A stretch of DNA of 52,545 nt from the IMG/VR virus record IMGVR_UViG_3300033144_004328, positions 1-52,545 of that record. One strand, given 5' to 3'. The notes under the pieces are model-generated. The model was not told where the DNA came from, ran no database searches, and saw only the letters and a program-made list of their open reading frames with translations. Below are positions 1-9,493 of this stretch, in pieces (position 1 is the stretch's first letter; every line of letters begins with the position of its first letter). The translations under genes and the position numbers were made by a program. This DNA comes from a virus.

Positions 1-1175
1 AGCAGCGTGTCGGCAAGGCTCTGACCTCTGATACGGCCAAGGGCGTCGCCCATGCCTTAGCTCGTGCTGGTGTTGGGACTGCGGGCGGTGGGGCAGTGGG
101 CGCTGGAACTGGGGCGTTGGCTGGGGGTGTGAGTGCCGGATACAGGGAGCGAAAGTCCAAGGGGGGTAAGGGCTTCAAGAAGGGCTTTGGCGAGGGTGCT
201 AGGGTCGGCGCCAGAAGTGGTGCGCGATCTGGCGCTGTCATGGGTGGGGTGCTTGGTGCTGGGGCTGGCGGCGTCAAGGCTCTGGAGCGATTTGCGAAGG
301 CCCCAAAGTCCGTGACCATGAGGCATGGTGGGTGGTTTGGGCCTTCGGATTGGGGAGGTACCCTAGGCGGGCTGGCCGGTGGCCATCGTGGGGCGGAGCG
401 TGCTACAGCGGCTAGCCGTGTGAAGAAGCGCGAGGCTAAGCACGAGAAGCAGCCCAGTCCCAAGACAGAGCGCAAGCTCCTCAAGGCGCGGTCCCAGCTC
501 GAGAAAGCGCTGCAGCGTCGCAAGAAGTCCGGCCTTGATCTCGAGGGCAAGAAGGTCAAGAAGGCCGCCGACTTCGCGGGACGGATCATGGCCCACCTCA
601 TGAAGACGGGCGAGAGCGTGAGGTGGCACGACATCAAGGCCAAGGTCCGCAACCCCGTCGACATTCGGAACATGTCCAAGACCCAGAAGGCTACGGCGCG
701 TGCCGGCGGGAAGGTGGGGCGCGCAGGCCGCAAGGCAGTCCTCGCTATCAAGAGCAAGCTGCAGAAGAAGTCCGAGATCACGAAGATCTCTGCGCCTGTA
801 GGACCGGAGGAGCGAGCCCAGCTGATTGCGGGCCATAAGGCCAAGCAGGACAAGCTCGAGAAGCGGTTCGGCTACAGGAGTGCAGCCGATATTGTGGCGC
901 CAAAGGCCTCGAAGCGTGCCCGCTCCAAAGCAAGCCGGAAGGTCAGTACCAGGATCGGTGAGATCGGGCACGATGTATCGAAGGGCGCTCGGAGTTTCGC
1001 ATCTGATGTTGCCAAGGGTTACCGCGGCAAGCAGAAGACCTCGTCCTATGCCTGCGGTAGTTGTGGCAAGATGACGAAGACCTCTGCCCTCGGCAAGTGT
1101 GCGATGTGCGGCTCCAAGCACAAGACGGCCTCGGCTGAGGAGATGCGCGCCTACATGGAGAAGGCTACGCGGTAG
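1..1175 (+). CDS. Gly/Ala-rich basic protein with C-terminal zinc ribbon (5'-partial)
   Basis: The frame is open to the left edge of the window, so the true start lies outside. The visible N-terminal part is a long glycine/alanine run with GxxxG spacing (glycine zipper), suggesting a membrane-associating or aggregating segment. The middle is very rich in Lys and Arg. Near the C-terminus two knuckles, CGSCG and CAMCG, form a zinc ribbon, followed by the tetrapeptide KTAS. It sits just before virion genes, and proteins with the same Gly-zipper character occur at 2069 and 8018. A virion or ejected internal protein is an inference from position only; no family was recognised. Confidence 0.8.
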   Translation, partial: QRVGKALTSDTAKGVAHALARAGVGTAGGGAVGAGTGALAGGVSAGYRERKSKGGKGFKKGFGEGARVGARSGARSGAVMGGVLGAGAGGVKALERFAKAPKSVTMRHGGWFGPSDWGGTLGGLAGGHRGAERATAASRVKKREAKHEKQPSPKTERKLLKARSQLEKALQRRKKSGLDLEGKKVKKAADFAGRIMAHLMKTGESVRWHDIKAKVRNPVDIRNMSKTQKATARAGGKVGRAGRKAVLAIKSKLQKKSEITKISAPVGPEERAQLIAGHKAKQDKLEKRFGYRSAADIVAPKASKRARSKASRKVSTRIGEIGHDVSKGARSFASDVAKGYRGKQKTSSYACGSCGKMTKTSALGKCAMCGSKHKTASAEEMRAYMEKATR

Positions 1176-1178
1176 ACC

Positions 1179-2072
1179 ATGCTCCACGTCACAAACCTCA
1201 AGGTCTTCAGTGTCGAGCTTGATCACCTCGACATGTCGTGGGAGATCGAGAACACGACCGAAGACCCCTGGGACTACACCTTCACCATGGAGCGGAGTGA
1301 GTCAGCCCTTGGCCCATGGGACACGGTAAGCCCTGCGTTCACAGACAAGTACCTGTTCCGCGACGTGGACGTGAATCTCCTCCACAGGTGGCGGAAGTTC
1401 TTCTATAGGATCAAGGTCACGGCAAAGTCCGACTCCTCGACTTGGGACTCGGAGCCAGCGGCCTTGGGGGCGAAGCCAGACCTCATCGCCCTAGAGGTTC
1501 GACGGCAAGAGCTGGTCCTCATGAGAGAGTACATCGGCAGGAGGTGCTGGATCTTCCCGCGCCGCACCTTCGGTCAGAGGTGTACGTGCTACGACCCCGT
1601 GTCCGGACACAGCATCGGGTCTCAGTGCCTGGACTGCTTCGACACCACCTACGTCCGAGGGTACTTGGACCCCATCGAGATGTACGTGCAGTTTGACCCG
1701 TCGTCCAAGCACACCCAGCAGCTACAGATCGGTGAGACTCAGCAAGACAACACCACGGCCCGTCTCATTGACTTCCCACCCTTGAAGCCCAAAGATATAA
1801 TCGTGGAGGCAGAGAACCGAAGGTGGCGCGTGGCGCAGGTCAATACCACAGAGAGGTTGAGGGCGACCTTGCACCAGGAGATCGTGGTTCATGCGGTCCC
1901 GCTGTCGGACATCGAGTTCAAGCTCCCTATCCACATCGCCGACCTCGAGGCGATGCAGCCATCTCCGGAGCGGGCGTTCACGAACCCGCACAACCTCGAG
2001 GGGCACAAGGACGAAGAGTTCTTTGAGGCTGCTGTGGCTGTGTACGGGTACCGCGGAAGGTCAGGACATTGA
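1179..2072 (+). CDS. Virion neck-type structural protein with Cys cluster
   Basis: This is a 297-residue protein. Residues 1-95 look like a beta-sandwich (fibronectin-III-like; Trp, Tyr and alternating hydrophobics). Residues 120-165 hold a CxC...CxxC cluster (C135, C137, C150, C153) followed by a Gly-Tyr-x-x-Pro turn, an arrangement seen in neck or connector proteins of large phages. The rest is mixed alpha/beta. Its place a few genes ahead of the tail sheath fits a head-tail joining role. The ATG follows the previous stop by three bases with only a distant purine stretch, so translation may be coupled. The start is reasonable but not strongly marked; function is by analogy. Confidence 0.7.
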   Translation: MLHVTNLKVFSVELDHLDMSWEIENTTEDPWDYTFTMERSESALGPWDTVSPAFTDKYLFRDVDVNLLHRWRKFFYRIKVTAKSDSSTWDSEPAALGAKPDLIALEVRRQELVLMREYIGRRCWIFPRRTFGQRCTCYDPVSGHSIGSQCLDCFDTTYVRGYLDPIEMYVQFDPSSKHTQQLQIGETQQDNTTARLIDFPPLKPKDIIVEAENRRWRVAQVNTTERLRATLHQEIVVHAVPLSDIEFKLPIHIADLEAMQPSPERAFTNPHNLEGHKDEEFFEAAVAVYGYRGRSGH

Positions 2073-3226
2073 TCAGTACTGACCATATGGATGGCATGGG
2101 CATCGAGCTCATGAAGATCGCCATAGACGAGAAGTCGAAGCGTCGCATGGCGTCCGCTGCCATCACAGGTGGTGCAGTGGCTGGGAGCGGTGCCCTTGGC
2201 GCGGCGCTCACAGACGCGGCTCGGTACGCGCTGGTGCGAAAGGGCATCATCGACAAGCCCAAGGCTCTCAAGATCGGCAGGCTCGCAGGCGGGGCAGCTA
2301 TCGCCTTGCCTCTCAGCCTGGCCACCATGGGCACCGGCTACTTGATGCGGGAGCAACAGGCCAAGCAGCGAGAGAAGATCGAAGCTGCCATGGCGGGCAA
2401 GAAGAAGACAGCATCGGAGACGTTCTGGACTCCCGACCTGCCAAAGGCCGCCCCCGTAACGAGGTCCGACATCTCTAAGTGGGAAGGTCGAATGCGGAAG
2501 GAGCAGCCCCGCGGGCATGGAGCTGGCGGGGCCATCCTTGGCGGAGCAGGTGGACTGATTGGTAGCGCCTTCAGCCGCGAGATGCTGAAGAGGGCTCCGG
2601 GCAAGGCCGGTAAGGTTCTGCCCATCGTCCTACCTGTGGCGGGTGCCGCGGTCGGTGCGGGGCTAGGCTACCGAAAGGGGAAGCGAGTCGCAGAAAAGCA
2701 GATCAAGGGCATGACGCCTGGGAAGTTCCAACTCAGTGCAGATCTTCGGGCGTCTAAAAGGGCTCTTGAAGAGGGCAAGATCGACCAAGCCAAGTTTGAC
2801 AAGGCTTTCCTGAGCTACCTTGACGAGAGGAATCGGCTGGGTCAGGAGGCTTCTAAGCAGAAGACGGCTCTTGCCGCAGCCGCCGTCGGCCGCACACTGG
2901 GTAAGGCCACTGGGCTCACCGGCAAGACACTAAAGGGTGGTGTTGGTGGCGCAGCATTTGGTGGCGCATTGGGTGGCGGCATCGGCGCCGCTACTGCTGG
3001 TGAGGGCAAGAGGCTCGAGGGCCTTACTCGTGGAGCTTTGCTTGGCGCAGCCGCTGGTGGCTTGGGTGGAGCAGTTGGTGCCCACGGCAAGGGCGTAAAG
3101 GGCGCTAAGATCTTCGCTTACGGGGCGCCGGCTACTGGAGCGGCTGGCGGCTTGAGCTCAAGGTTCGGGATGGAGATACCCCGTCGACGGCCTCAGCCCC
3201 AGCAGTACTATAGGGGCAGGGCGTGA
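2069..3226 (+). CDS. Gly-zipper membrane-type virion protein
   Basis: This is a 385-residue protein. I chose a TTG start overlapping the upstream TGA because GGAAGG lies 8 bases ahead; an ATG at 2087 is the alternative. It has repeated Gly/Ala-rich segments with small-xxx-small spacing, near residues 28-50, 70-95, 145-165, 185-205 and 270-345. They could form several short membrane hairpins or an amyloid-like assembly. A KKKTASETF stretch near residue 110 recalls the KTAS of the gene at 1. The C-terminus is Arg/Pro/Gln-rich. It lies between two virion genes and overlaps the next by four bases. An ejected pore-forming or internal head protein is possible but unproven. Confidence 0.72.
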   Translation: MISTDHMDGMGIELMKIAIDEKSKRRMASAAITGGAVAGSGALGAALTDAARYALVRKGIIDKPKALKIGRLAGGAAIALPLSLATMGTGYLMREQQAKQREKIEAAMAGKKKTASETFWTPDLPKAAPVTRSDISKWEGRMRKEQPRGHGAGGAILGGAGGLIGSAFSREMLKRAPGKAGKVLPIVLPVAGAAVGAGLGYRKGKRVAEKQIKGMTPGKFQLSADLRASKRALEEGKIDQAKFDKAFLSYLDERNRLGQEASKQKTALAAAAVGRTLGKATGLTGKTLKGGVGGAAFGGALGGGIGAATAGEGKRLEGLTRGALLGAAAGGLGGAVGAHGKGVKGAKIFAYGAPATGAAGGLSSRFGMEIPRRRPQPQQYYRGRA

Positions 3227-4068
3227 CATCATCTACGGTACAGGTTCGTGCTCCGCTGTTGGGCAGCGACTCGTTCTCGTCGTGGGGTGAGAACCCGCTG
3301 TTCCATGTCACGAGACTGTGCCTGGCTTTTGTGCAGGGCCTGTTCAGCTACGCAGACACTGGGGCCTTCCATTGGGAGGAAGCCCACGAGGACACCGAGA
3401 TCATTATTCAGGATGAGCAGCCAATCCACACCGACGTCGTCGGGAAGAGGCCTGCCATCATCACAGTGCGTAGTCCTGTGGCGTGGGCTGGTATCGCTCT
3501 GGACCAACTCCAGGACTACGACTTCAAGACCGGTGCCCGAACACATACCGACATGCTCTCTGGCAACATGACCTTCAACTGCATGAGCAGGGTCAAGGTA
3601 GAGGCAGAGCTCGTGGCGTGGTTGGTGGCTAGGCACTGTTGGATTCTTCGCAGGATCATGCTGCGGTCTGGCTTTCATGACTTCGGTCAGCGAAACCAGA
3701 TTCTCGCAGCCTCCCCGCCCGGTAGCATCATTACCGGAGCGCAAGAAGCAGAGATCATCAACGTGCCTGTCGTTGTACCGTTCCACTTCCAATGGCAGGA
3801 CCAGATCGAAACCAGGAACCAGGACGTAGTATCCGCTATCGAGAGTAGGATCTGCGCCCTTGGTCCGCAGGAATTTCGCCCAACGCCAGTTGCAGAGGGC
3901 GGCAGCCCTGGTCCCGGCATCAGAGGCACGGGACTGGGAGCCAGGGTCAGCGGTCTACGGAATCTACGGCATCCTTCGATTAGTGGTCGCGTGCTGACGC
4001 TCACTACTCGTACGTTGCCTAATTCCCAACAGCCCGCTGATCCGGTTTGTCAGATCGTAACAACGTAG
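3223..4068 (+). CDS. Virion structural protein upstream of the sheath
   Basis: This is a 281-residue protein with a GTG start overlapping the upstream TGA and a purine-rich AGGGGCAGGGC before it. It looks globular, with alternating hydrophobic strands and few charges, and the C-terminal 60 residues are Gly/Pro/Arg-rich and likely flexible. In contractile phages the slot directly before the sheath is usually a neck, head-completion or tail-terminator protein, so that role is likely. No signature motif was recognised. A gap of ten bases with a strong GGAGG separates it from the sheath gene. Confidence 0.68.
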   Translation: MTSSTVQVRAPLLGSDSFSSWGENPLFHVTRLCLAFVQGLFSYADTGAFHWEEAHEDTEIIIQDEQPIHTDVVGKRPAIITVRSPVAWAGIALDQLQDYDFKTGARTHTDMLSGNMTFNCMSRVKVEAELVAWLVARHCWILRRIMLRSGFHDFGQRNQILAASPPGSIITGAQEAEIINVPVVVPFHFQWQDQIETRNQDVVSAIESRICALGPQEFRPTPVAEGGSPGPGIRGTGLGARVSGLRNLRHPSISGRVLTLTTRTLPNSQQPADPVCQIVTT

Positions 4069-4078
4069 GAGGAATGTC

Positions 4079-7000
4079 ATGGCAGCAGCCGCAGAGCTTC
4101 CGCAGCCCGGAGTAGAGGTCATTCAGCAGCTTCGGACCGTCACGCCAGTGATCGTGGCGCCGACGCTGGCACCTTGCATCATGGGTGTGTGCAAGCAGAT
4201 CCTCGAGGTCCTGGAGGATGATGGGACGGTGAACGCCGATGCCCTGGCCACGGGTCCGGCCGTCGCAACGGCGCCCAACGCCCAGGCCTCGTACGACATC
4301 GACACCGAGACCCTCATCGTCTCCATCGGGGGCGGGCCCAATCAGACCTTCACGTTCTCCGGAAGCGACCCCCTGACGGCGACGGTTGCGGCTGCGAACA
4401 TCAACGCGGCCGCCATCGCTCCCGTGGGGTTCGCGGCCTACGCCTACAACGATGGGTCGAACAACTACCTCCAGCTCCGGACCACGACGTCTGGATCCGG
4501 CGCATCCATCAAGATCATTGGCGGCACGGCGCTGGTCGACCTCGGGTGGGACTCGAACGTCGGGTACACGTACTTCGGCATCGGGACCTACACGAACCGG
4601 AACGAGTTCATCCCGCAAACGTCGCTGCCCGACCCCCGCGGCATCATGGACGAGATCGACGTCGAGGAGGCAACGATTCGGTGCTTCGTGGACGTCGGCT
4701 CCGAGGTTCGTGAGTTCCTCGACACAGAATCCTTCCTTCGGAACGGAACCACGGTCATCACCGTGGACGATGCTGATGGGGACGCAACGACCCCGCTGTT
4801 CCTGCTCGAGTCCGGTGGCGAGAACTTGCTCGGTGCAGCGACTGCCGCTGTCCACACCGGCAACGTTGACCTCACGGTCGCGAAGGCCATCCATGGTCAG
4901 ACCTTGATCATGGGCATTGATGGTGGCGCGAAGCAGACCCTCACCCTCGTGGGTCAGCCTATCGTGTCGATCATCTCCACGACGCCTTGGGACTATGTCG
5001 CCGATCTTCAGAGCAAGGACATCGTCTTCACGGTCAACGGCACCACGGTGACCTGCACGTTCTCAGCTGGGGTGGCCGACATCGATGGGGTAGTCTCTGA
5101 GATCAACGCTGCGGCTGTTGCAGTGCTCGGGGCCGGCACCATCATCGCCTATCGCTGTGACGAGTTCGGTGACGTCAACGCGGCGGGCGACTACATGGGT
5201 ATGTTCTATGGCGGGGCTCCGCCGACCATCGTCGCTAACACCTCAATCATCGTCGAGGACTCGGCTGGGGGCTCCACCGCCGCTACCGTCACGGACCTGT
5301 TCGGCTCCGACACCCACTTCTACCAGAACAACACTGGTGACAAGGCCGACCCGAGTCAGCCCATCGACGACATCGAGGCGCAGATCGACACTCTTTGGGG
5401 CGGCAACGTCGCAGCCATCGACGGGTCGGACTTCCTCGTCCTGACATCGGCCACGGTCGGAGTGGAGTCCAAGATCGACATCGACTCTAACTCTACGTCA
5501 CTGACCAACCTCGGTCTCACGGCAGCCGTCTACAACGGAGTCGCCTTCCCGATCCGAAGTGGGGACGCTTTCTACGCTGATGGCAGCTACATCGGCGACG
5601 TCCTCGAGGTCCATCCCGGTGCGGTCATGGGCCGTATTAGGGTGAGCAGTGAGGTCGCAATCACGTCGACGTACTCGACCTGGTACATCATCTCCAAGAA
5701 CCTCAACACTCTGGATCGAGCCACGGAGTGGGGCATCATCGCTCCCACCGCCGACTTCTGGGTTGACACCCAGGGCGACATCCGTGTGAAGCATGACATC
5801 CTCAGGGACACGGCGGGCGATCCTGTCGCTACGGCGACGGTGAACATGTACTTCGCCTATACCGCCCTCAGGCTGGACGTGAGCCCGGACGCTGAGGAGC
5901 CGGCGCTCCTGGCCTTCGACGACGTCGACGACCTCGACGACGCTCTGGGCCCGCTGACCCCGGCCAACCCCCTGGGGTACGGCCTGAGCCTGGCGCTGCA
6001 GAATGCTGGCGCTGTGCGGGTCTATGGTATCGGTGTCGGCGATGACGCTGCGGACATGCCCTACGGCACCGTCACTGCCTGGCAGGAGGCCTACGACTTC
6101 TTGGAGGCTCAGGGAGTCTATGCTCTGGCCCCCATGACCGATGACTTGGAGTCTGTCCTTCTGGGCCGGACCCATGTTCTCGCCATGTCTCAGCCTGAGG
6201 AAAAGGGCGAGCGCATCCTGATCTGCTACCTGGGTCGGCCAGCTCGGAAGGCGGACACCATCGTGGGTTCTGGGACTGACGGCGACAAGCTGTCGGCCAC
6301 CACCTTCGATACCAAGATCTCGAACCTGTCCCAGCTCCTGCTGGCAGCGGGTGTCGACCCCGGCAGCATCGCAGTGGGCGACGACGTGTTCCTCGACATC
6401 GCCACGGACTCGAAGAACTACAACGTCACGGGTATCAACGGCTCCGTGGTCACGATCAACACCACCTTCACCAGCGTCCAGAACACGGATGGCTTCTACT
6501 CGCTGGCGGACCTCACGACCCTCACCCTCATCTCCGAGACCTTCTCCGTGAAGGTGCGAGGCGCCGCAATCGCCTCAACCTCTGCGGGCAAGAGCGACGA
6601 GATCACCACCATCATCGCGCGCGGTAGCTCCTTCGGGAGCCGGCGCGTGTGGATGCAGCAGCTCGACCAGGCTCGGGCCACTGTGGAGAGTGTCGACTCG
6701 CTGATTCCTGGCTTCTTCGTCTGCGCCGCCAAGGCAGGCATGGTAGCTGGCAACCCGCCGTCGATGCCCTTCACCAACTTCCCGATGACGGGCTTCACTG
6801 GCTTCACGGGGAGCCACGAGATCTACACCACGCGCCAGCTCAACCAAGGTGCGGGTGGCGGGGCGGACTGGGTCGTCCAGACTGCAGAGGGAGTTCCCCT
6901 GGTGTCTCGGCACCAGGTCACCACGGACCTGACCTCGGTGGAGACCACGGAGCAGTCCATCACGAAGGCTTTGGACTACGTGTCCATCTTCATGAGGATC

Positions 7001-7228
7001 GGCCTCCGGAACTTCATCGGCAGGTACAACATCACGGACACCTTCCTGGATACCCTGGCCAGTGTCGTGCAGGGTCAGCTCCAGTGGCTGATGGATCACA
7101 AGATCATCGCCCAGGGAGAGGTCAACAACATCATCCAGGACGCCGACAATCCGACTCGGGTTCTGATCGACTGCACCGTGCAGCCGTACTACCCGTGCAA
7201 CTATATCCGCCTGACGCTCGTGGTCTGA
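4079..7228 (+). CDS. Contractile tail sheath protein with large insertions
   Basis: This is a 1049-residue protein with an ideal AGGAGGAAT site. The N-terminus has the sheath signature: a PGVEV segment followed by TPVIVAPTLAPCIMG. Residues 595-660 (the DDVDDLDDALGPL region, then GLSLALQNAG and a strand) and the C-terminal 150 residues (SVETTEQSITKALDYVS through the closing beta strands) are also sheath-like, the latter being the part that wraps the tube. Between about 60 and 500 lie inserted beta domains of a repeated type: an NG/GG strand pair, an alpha helix with INAAA, then LVLTS-like strands ending at LGL. This resembles the flagellin-hook IN motif. Typical sheaths are 450-700 residues. 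The contractile tail assignment is firm; the identity of the inserts is an inference. Confidence 0.9.
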   Translation: MAAAAELPQPGVEVIQQLRTVTPVIVAPTLAPCIMGVCKQILEVLEDDGTVNADALATGPAVATAPNAQASYDIDTETLIVSIGGGPNQTFTFSGSDPLTATVAAANINAAAIAPVGFAAYAYNDGSNNYLQLRTTTSGSGASIKIIGGTALVDLGWDSNVGYTYFGIGTYTNRNEFIPQTSLPDPRGIMDEIDVEEATIRCFVDVGSEVREFLDTESFLRNGTTVITVDDADGDATTPLFLLESGGENLLGAATAAVHTGNVDLTVAKAIHGQTLIMGIDGGAKQTLTLVGQPIVSIISTTPWDYVADLQSKDIVFTVNGTTVTCTFSAGVADIDGVVSEINAAAVAVLGAGTIIAYRCDEFGDVNAAGDYMGMFYGGAPPTIVANTSIIVEDSAGGSTAATVTDLFGSDTHFYQNNTGDKADPSQPIDDIEAQIDTLWGGNVAAIDGSDFLVLTSATVGVESKIDIDSNSTSLTNLGLTAAVYNGVAFPIRSGDAFYADGSYIGDVLEVHPGAVMGRIRVSSEVAITSTYSTWYIISKNLNTLDRATEWGIIAPTADFWVDTQGDIRVKHDILRDTAGDPVATATVNMYFAYTALRLDVSPDAEEPALLAFDDVDDLDDALGPLTPANPLGYGLSLALQNAGAVRVYGIGVGDDAADMPYGTVTAWQEAYDFLEAQGVYALAPMTDDLESVLLGRTHVLAMSQPEEKGERILICYLGRPARKADTIVGSGTDGDKLSATTFDTKISNLSQLLLAAGVDPGSIAVGDDVFLDIATDSKNYNVTGINGSVVTINTTFTSVQNTDGFYSLADLTTLTLISETFSVKVRGAAIASTSAGKSDEITTIIARGSSFGSRRVWMQQLDQARATVESVDSLIPGFFVCAAKAGMVAGNPPSMPFTNFPMTGFTGFTGSHEIYTTRQLNQGAGGGADWVVQTAEGVPLVSRHQVTTDLTSVETTEQSITKALDYVSIFMRIGLRNFIGRYNITDTFLDTLASVVQGQLQWLMDHKIIAQGEVNNIIQDADNPTRVLIDCTVQPYYPCNYIRLTLVV

Positions 7229-7277
7229 GAGGACAGGGGAACGTGGCGTACTGTAGAATCAACTCGAGGAGGACCTG

Positions 7278-7982
7278 ATGGGCACCTTCGGAACGTGGAA
7301 CCCCTACACCTCTCACGTGCAGGGCGGAATGGCAGACGGCAGGTTCGTCAGTGGTGGGCTCACCCTCATCGCTGCCGGACCTCCGCGTCTCGGCGAGCTC
7401 GGCGGGGCATCGGCCCTAGCTGGACAGCTCAGCTCTGGGGAGAGCGACATCGTCTACCCCATCGCTGCGCTGCAGAACGTCAACATGTCCCAGAACAAGA
7501 CCTTCATGAGGGTCTGGGAGCTGGGATCAGAACGCAGCTACTTCATCGGTGCTCGGACCGTGGGACAGCTCGCCCTTTCGAGGGTGTACTATCACGGTCC
7601 GTCGCTGCTCCGGTGCCTGTACTCGTACTACCAGGACGAGATCGGGCCGGTTCAGGTGCCGTGGGTGTTCCCGAACCCAGGTGCCGCCGCCGTGGCCAAC
7701 CCCCACGACGTGCAGATTCCACCGGGGTACGAGAACCTGTTCTTGAACCTGGCCTCGGACATGTTCAACCAGCCCATCGGCCTGATGATGTACCTCAGGG
7801 ACTCGAACCTCGACACCATCGGGGCGATCTACCTGGAGTCCGTCGTCATCCCGAACCACACCTGGGCGACCGATGCTCAGGGCACCATCGTGCAGGAGAC
7901 CGCCGCCATGCAGTACGAGCGGGTCGTGCCGGTGGCCGTGACGTCGCTGGCTCTAGTGTCTGGGCTCGAGGTAGCGGCATAG
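7278..7982 (+). CDS. Tail tube-like virion protein
   Basis: This is a 234-residue protein with a strong CGAGGAGGACC site 49 bases after the sheath stop. Position directly behind the sheath, size, and beta-rich composition with conserved-looking Tyr/Trp/Asn clusters fit the inner tail tube of a myovirus. A central stretch (MSQNKTFMRVWELGSERSY, near residue 75) begins the likely core. No hydrophobic membrane segment is present. An alternative is another tail structural protein such as a tube initiator. The assignment rests mainly on gene order. Confidence 0.72.
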   Translation: MGTFGTWNPYTSHVQGGMADGRFVSGGLTLIAAGPPRLGELGGASALAGQLSSGESDIVYPIAALQNVNMSQNKTFMRVWELGSERSYFIGARTVGQLALSRVYYHGPSLLRCLYSYYQDEIGPVQVPWVFPNPGAAAVANPHDVQIPPGYENLFLNLASDMFNQPIGLMMYLRDSNLDTIGAIYLESVVIPNHTWATDAQGTIVQETAAMQYERVVPVAVTSLALVSGLEVAA

Positions 7983-8017
7983 TGTAGGTGCATGTGGGGC
8001 CTGCGTAGGCGCCTGAG

Positions 8018-9268
8018 ATGGCCCTGAGCCGGTCTCTGTGGGGCGCTAGCATGAATGACGTAGGTGGAGCCGTTTCCAGCCCTCAGGACGCAGGTGAGGG
8101 CAGTCTCGCACGATCCCTCGCGGGTATGGCCCGTGCTTCGGCCTCGGATTCGACGTCTTGGGCCATAAAGACGGCCGCAGCTGTACGTATGGGTCGTATC
8201 CGCGCCCACACCTCCCCACATGACCTCGAGGTACTCAGCAAGGAGGCTCGGGGCACATCCTTGATCAATACGCTCAGTACAGTGGCTGCTAGGTTGAAGC
8301 CGGCGGCCAAGAGCGTCAGCAAGGCTGTTGAGAACGTCACCCCGAAGCACGTCAGCGCCGTCGAGAGGAGCTTGCAGCGTGCTCCTCGAGAAGAGCTGCT
8401 GGAACGTGTGATCAAGATGTCGCCCAAGCTCGATGAGGGTGGCAGGGCGATGATGGGCAAGCTCACTGACGCCGGCCTGAAGAAGAAGTTGGTTCGGCTC
8501 GAGTCGAAGGCTGGTCGTAACAAGGCCAAGGCCGTCGTACCCAAGGAAGAGGTGGTGGGTAAGGCAGCCCCTGGCAAGATCGACATGAAGAATCTCGACG
8601 TGTCAGCTACTCCGCAGCGAGCCGGAGTGACACCCGCGGTGAAGCCGTCGGTCAATCCCTTGGCGGGTACGCACGCAGCTACACCACCCGTGAGGACGCA
8701 AGCCCCGTCATTTGGTACTGGTGGGACGCCGATTGCCCCAGCTCGTTCTGCTGCACAGGCAGCACCTGCAGGACGGCCTCTTGGCCCACCGTCCATCGGC
8801 ATGGGTGGACCTGCGCCTGTCGGATCCTTGCGAGCTCCTGCCCCAGCCCCAGCAGGGGGCATTACTACACGGCAGGCAATGATAGGTGGGGGCGTGCTAG
8901 GGACTGGTGGGATTGCGGCCGGTACTCTGGCATCTAGGCAGCCACAGCCCCGTCCTATGCGTCCCATGTTGCCTAAGGTCGGCGCTGAGAAGGAAGCCGG
9001 CCTCGTGACTACCGCTGTCCAGGGCATCAAGAATCTGGCTAAGGGCACCAAGGCGGGTGTTGATGCGGCTGCCAAGTCCAAGGCTTTGATCCCATGGGGC
9101 GCTAAGGCAGGCATTGGGGTGGGAGCTCTTGGTCTTGGCGGCGCCGCTCTCTATGGGGGCGTCAAGGGTGTCGGCTACATGAACCGGAAGAAGAAAGAGT
9201 TCCAAACCAGGCCGTACCGGCATGGTGCCATGGGCGTTCAGCCTTGGCAGCGCACACAACAGATGTAG
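8018..9268 (+). CDS. Gly/Ala/Pro-rich protein with two membrane-type hairpins
   Basis: This is a 416-residue protein. The N-terminal 190 residues are helical and Lys/Arg-rich. Residues 195-280 form a Pro/Ala/Thr-rich linker. Two Gly-rich hydrophobic segments follow, near 285-310 and 360-390, and the last 25 residues are basic. This parallels the Gly-zipper proteins at 1 and 2069. The ATG at 8018 lacks a clear ribosome-binding site; a second ATG at 8051 is possible. The stop at 9266-9268 is followed within three bases by a promoter-like motif. It is probably a virion-associated or ejected protein; no family was recognised. Confidence 0.68.
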   Translation: MALSRSLWGASMNDVGGAVSSPQDAGEGSLARSLAGMARASASDSTSWAIKTAAAVRMGRIRAHTSPHDLEVLSKEARGTSLINTLSTVAARLKPAAKSVSKAVENVTPKHVSAVERSLQRAPREELLERVIKMSPKLDEGGRAMMGKLTDAGLKKKLVRLESKAGRNKAKAVVPKEEVVGKAAPGKIDMKNLDVSATPQRAGVTPAVKPSVNPLAGTHAATPPVRTQAPSFGTGGTPIAPARSAAQAAPAGRPLGPPSIGMGGPAPVGSLRAPAPAPAGGITTRQAMIGGGVLGTGGIAAGTLASRQPQPRPMRPMLPKVGAEKEAGLVTTAVQGIKNLAKGTKAGVDAAAKSKALIPWGAKAGIGVGALGLGGAALYGGVKGVGYMNRKKKEFQTRPYRHGAMGVQPWQRTQQM

Positions 9269-9270
9269 TG

Positions 9271-9280
9271 TGGTACAAGA
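9271..9280 (+). promoter_or_regulatory. Promoter-like motif TGGTACAAGA
   Basis: This copy of the repeated phage motif lies 18 bases before the ATG at 9299, with GAGGAGGG between. It marks the end of the structural unit and would transcribe the small ORF and the foldable RNA that follow. Confidence 0.6.
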
Positions 9281-9298
9281 ATATTGAGGAGGGTCGTT

Positions 9299-9493
9299 AT
9301 GATCGTAGAGGTTGTTGCGACGCTCGCTCTCCTGCTACGGCCGCTACCGCTAAGGGTTGACGCGCCCATAAGCGGTTTGATCAGTACCGCGGCAAGTGAC
9401 ATGGCTGGGGCAGCTAAACCGAAGCTAGCCTCAGTTTGCTGTGCTTCTTCGCAGGAGGGAGACGTTGACTCGTGGGGAGTCCGATACCTGTAG
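9299..9493 (+). CDS. Doubtful small protein (64 aa)
   Basis: An ATG with a good GAGGAGGG site directly follows a promoter-like motif. The product would start with a hydrophobic stretch (MIVEVVATLALLL) like a signal or membrane segment, then be polar with two adjacent Cys. Third codon positions are less GC-rich than in neighbouring genes and codon use looks irregular. The stretch could therefore be part of a non-coding transcript rather than a gene. Confidence 0.3.
   Translation: MIVEVVATLALLLRPLPLRVDAPISGLISTAASDMAGAAKPKLASVCCASSQEGDVDSWGVRYL

Noticed and set aside
4019-4894. Long open frame on the minus strand inside the sheath gene
   Set aside because: It lies opposite strongly coding sequence, lacks a ribosome-binding site, and has the Arg/Val/Gly-rich look of a complementary frame in GC-rich DNA.
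8083-9114. 343-codon minus-strand frame opposite the Gly-rich gene
   Set aside because: Low-complexity shadow of Ala/Gly/Pro codons on the other strand; no start signal.
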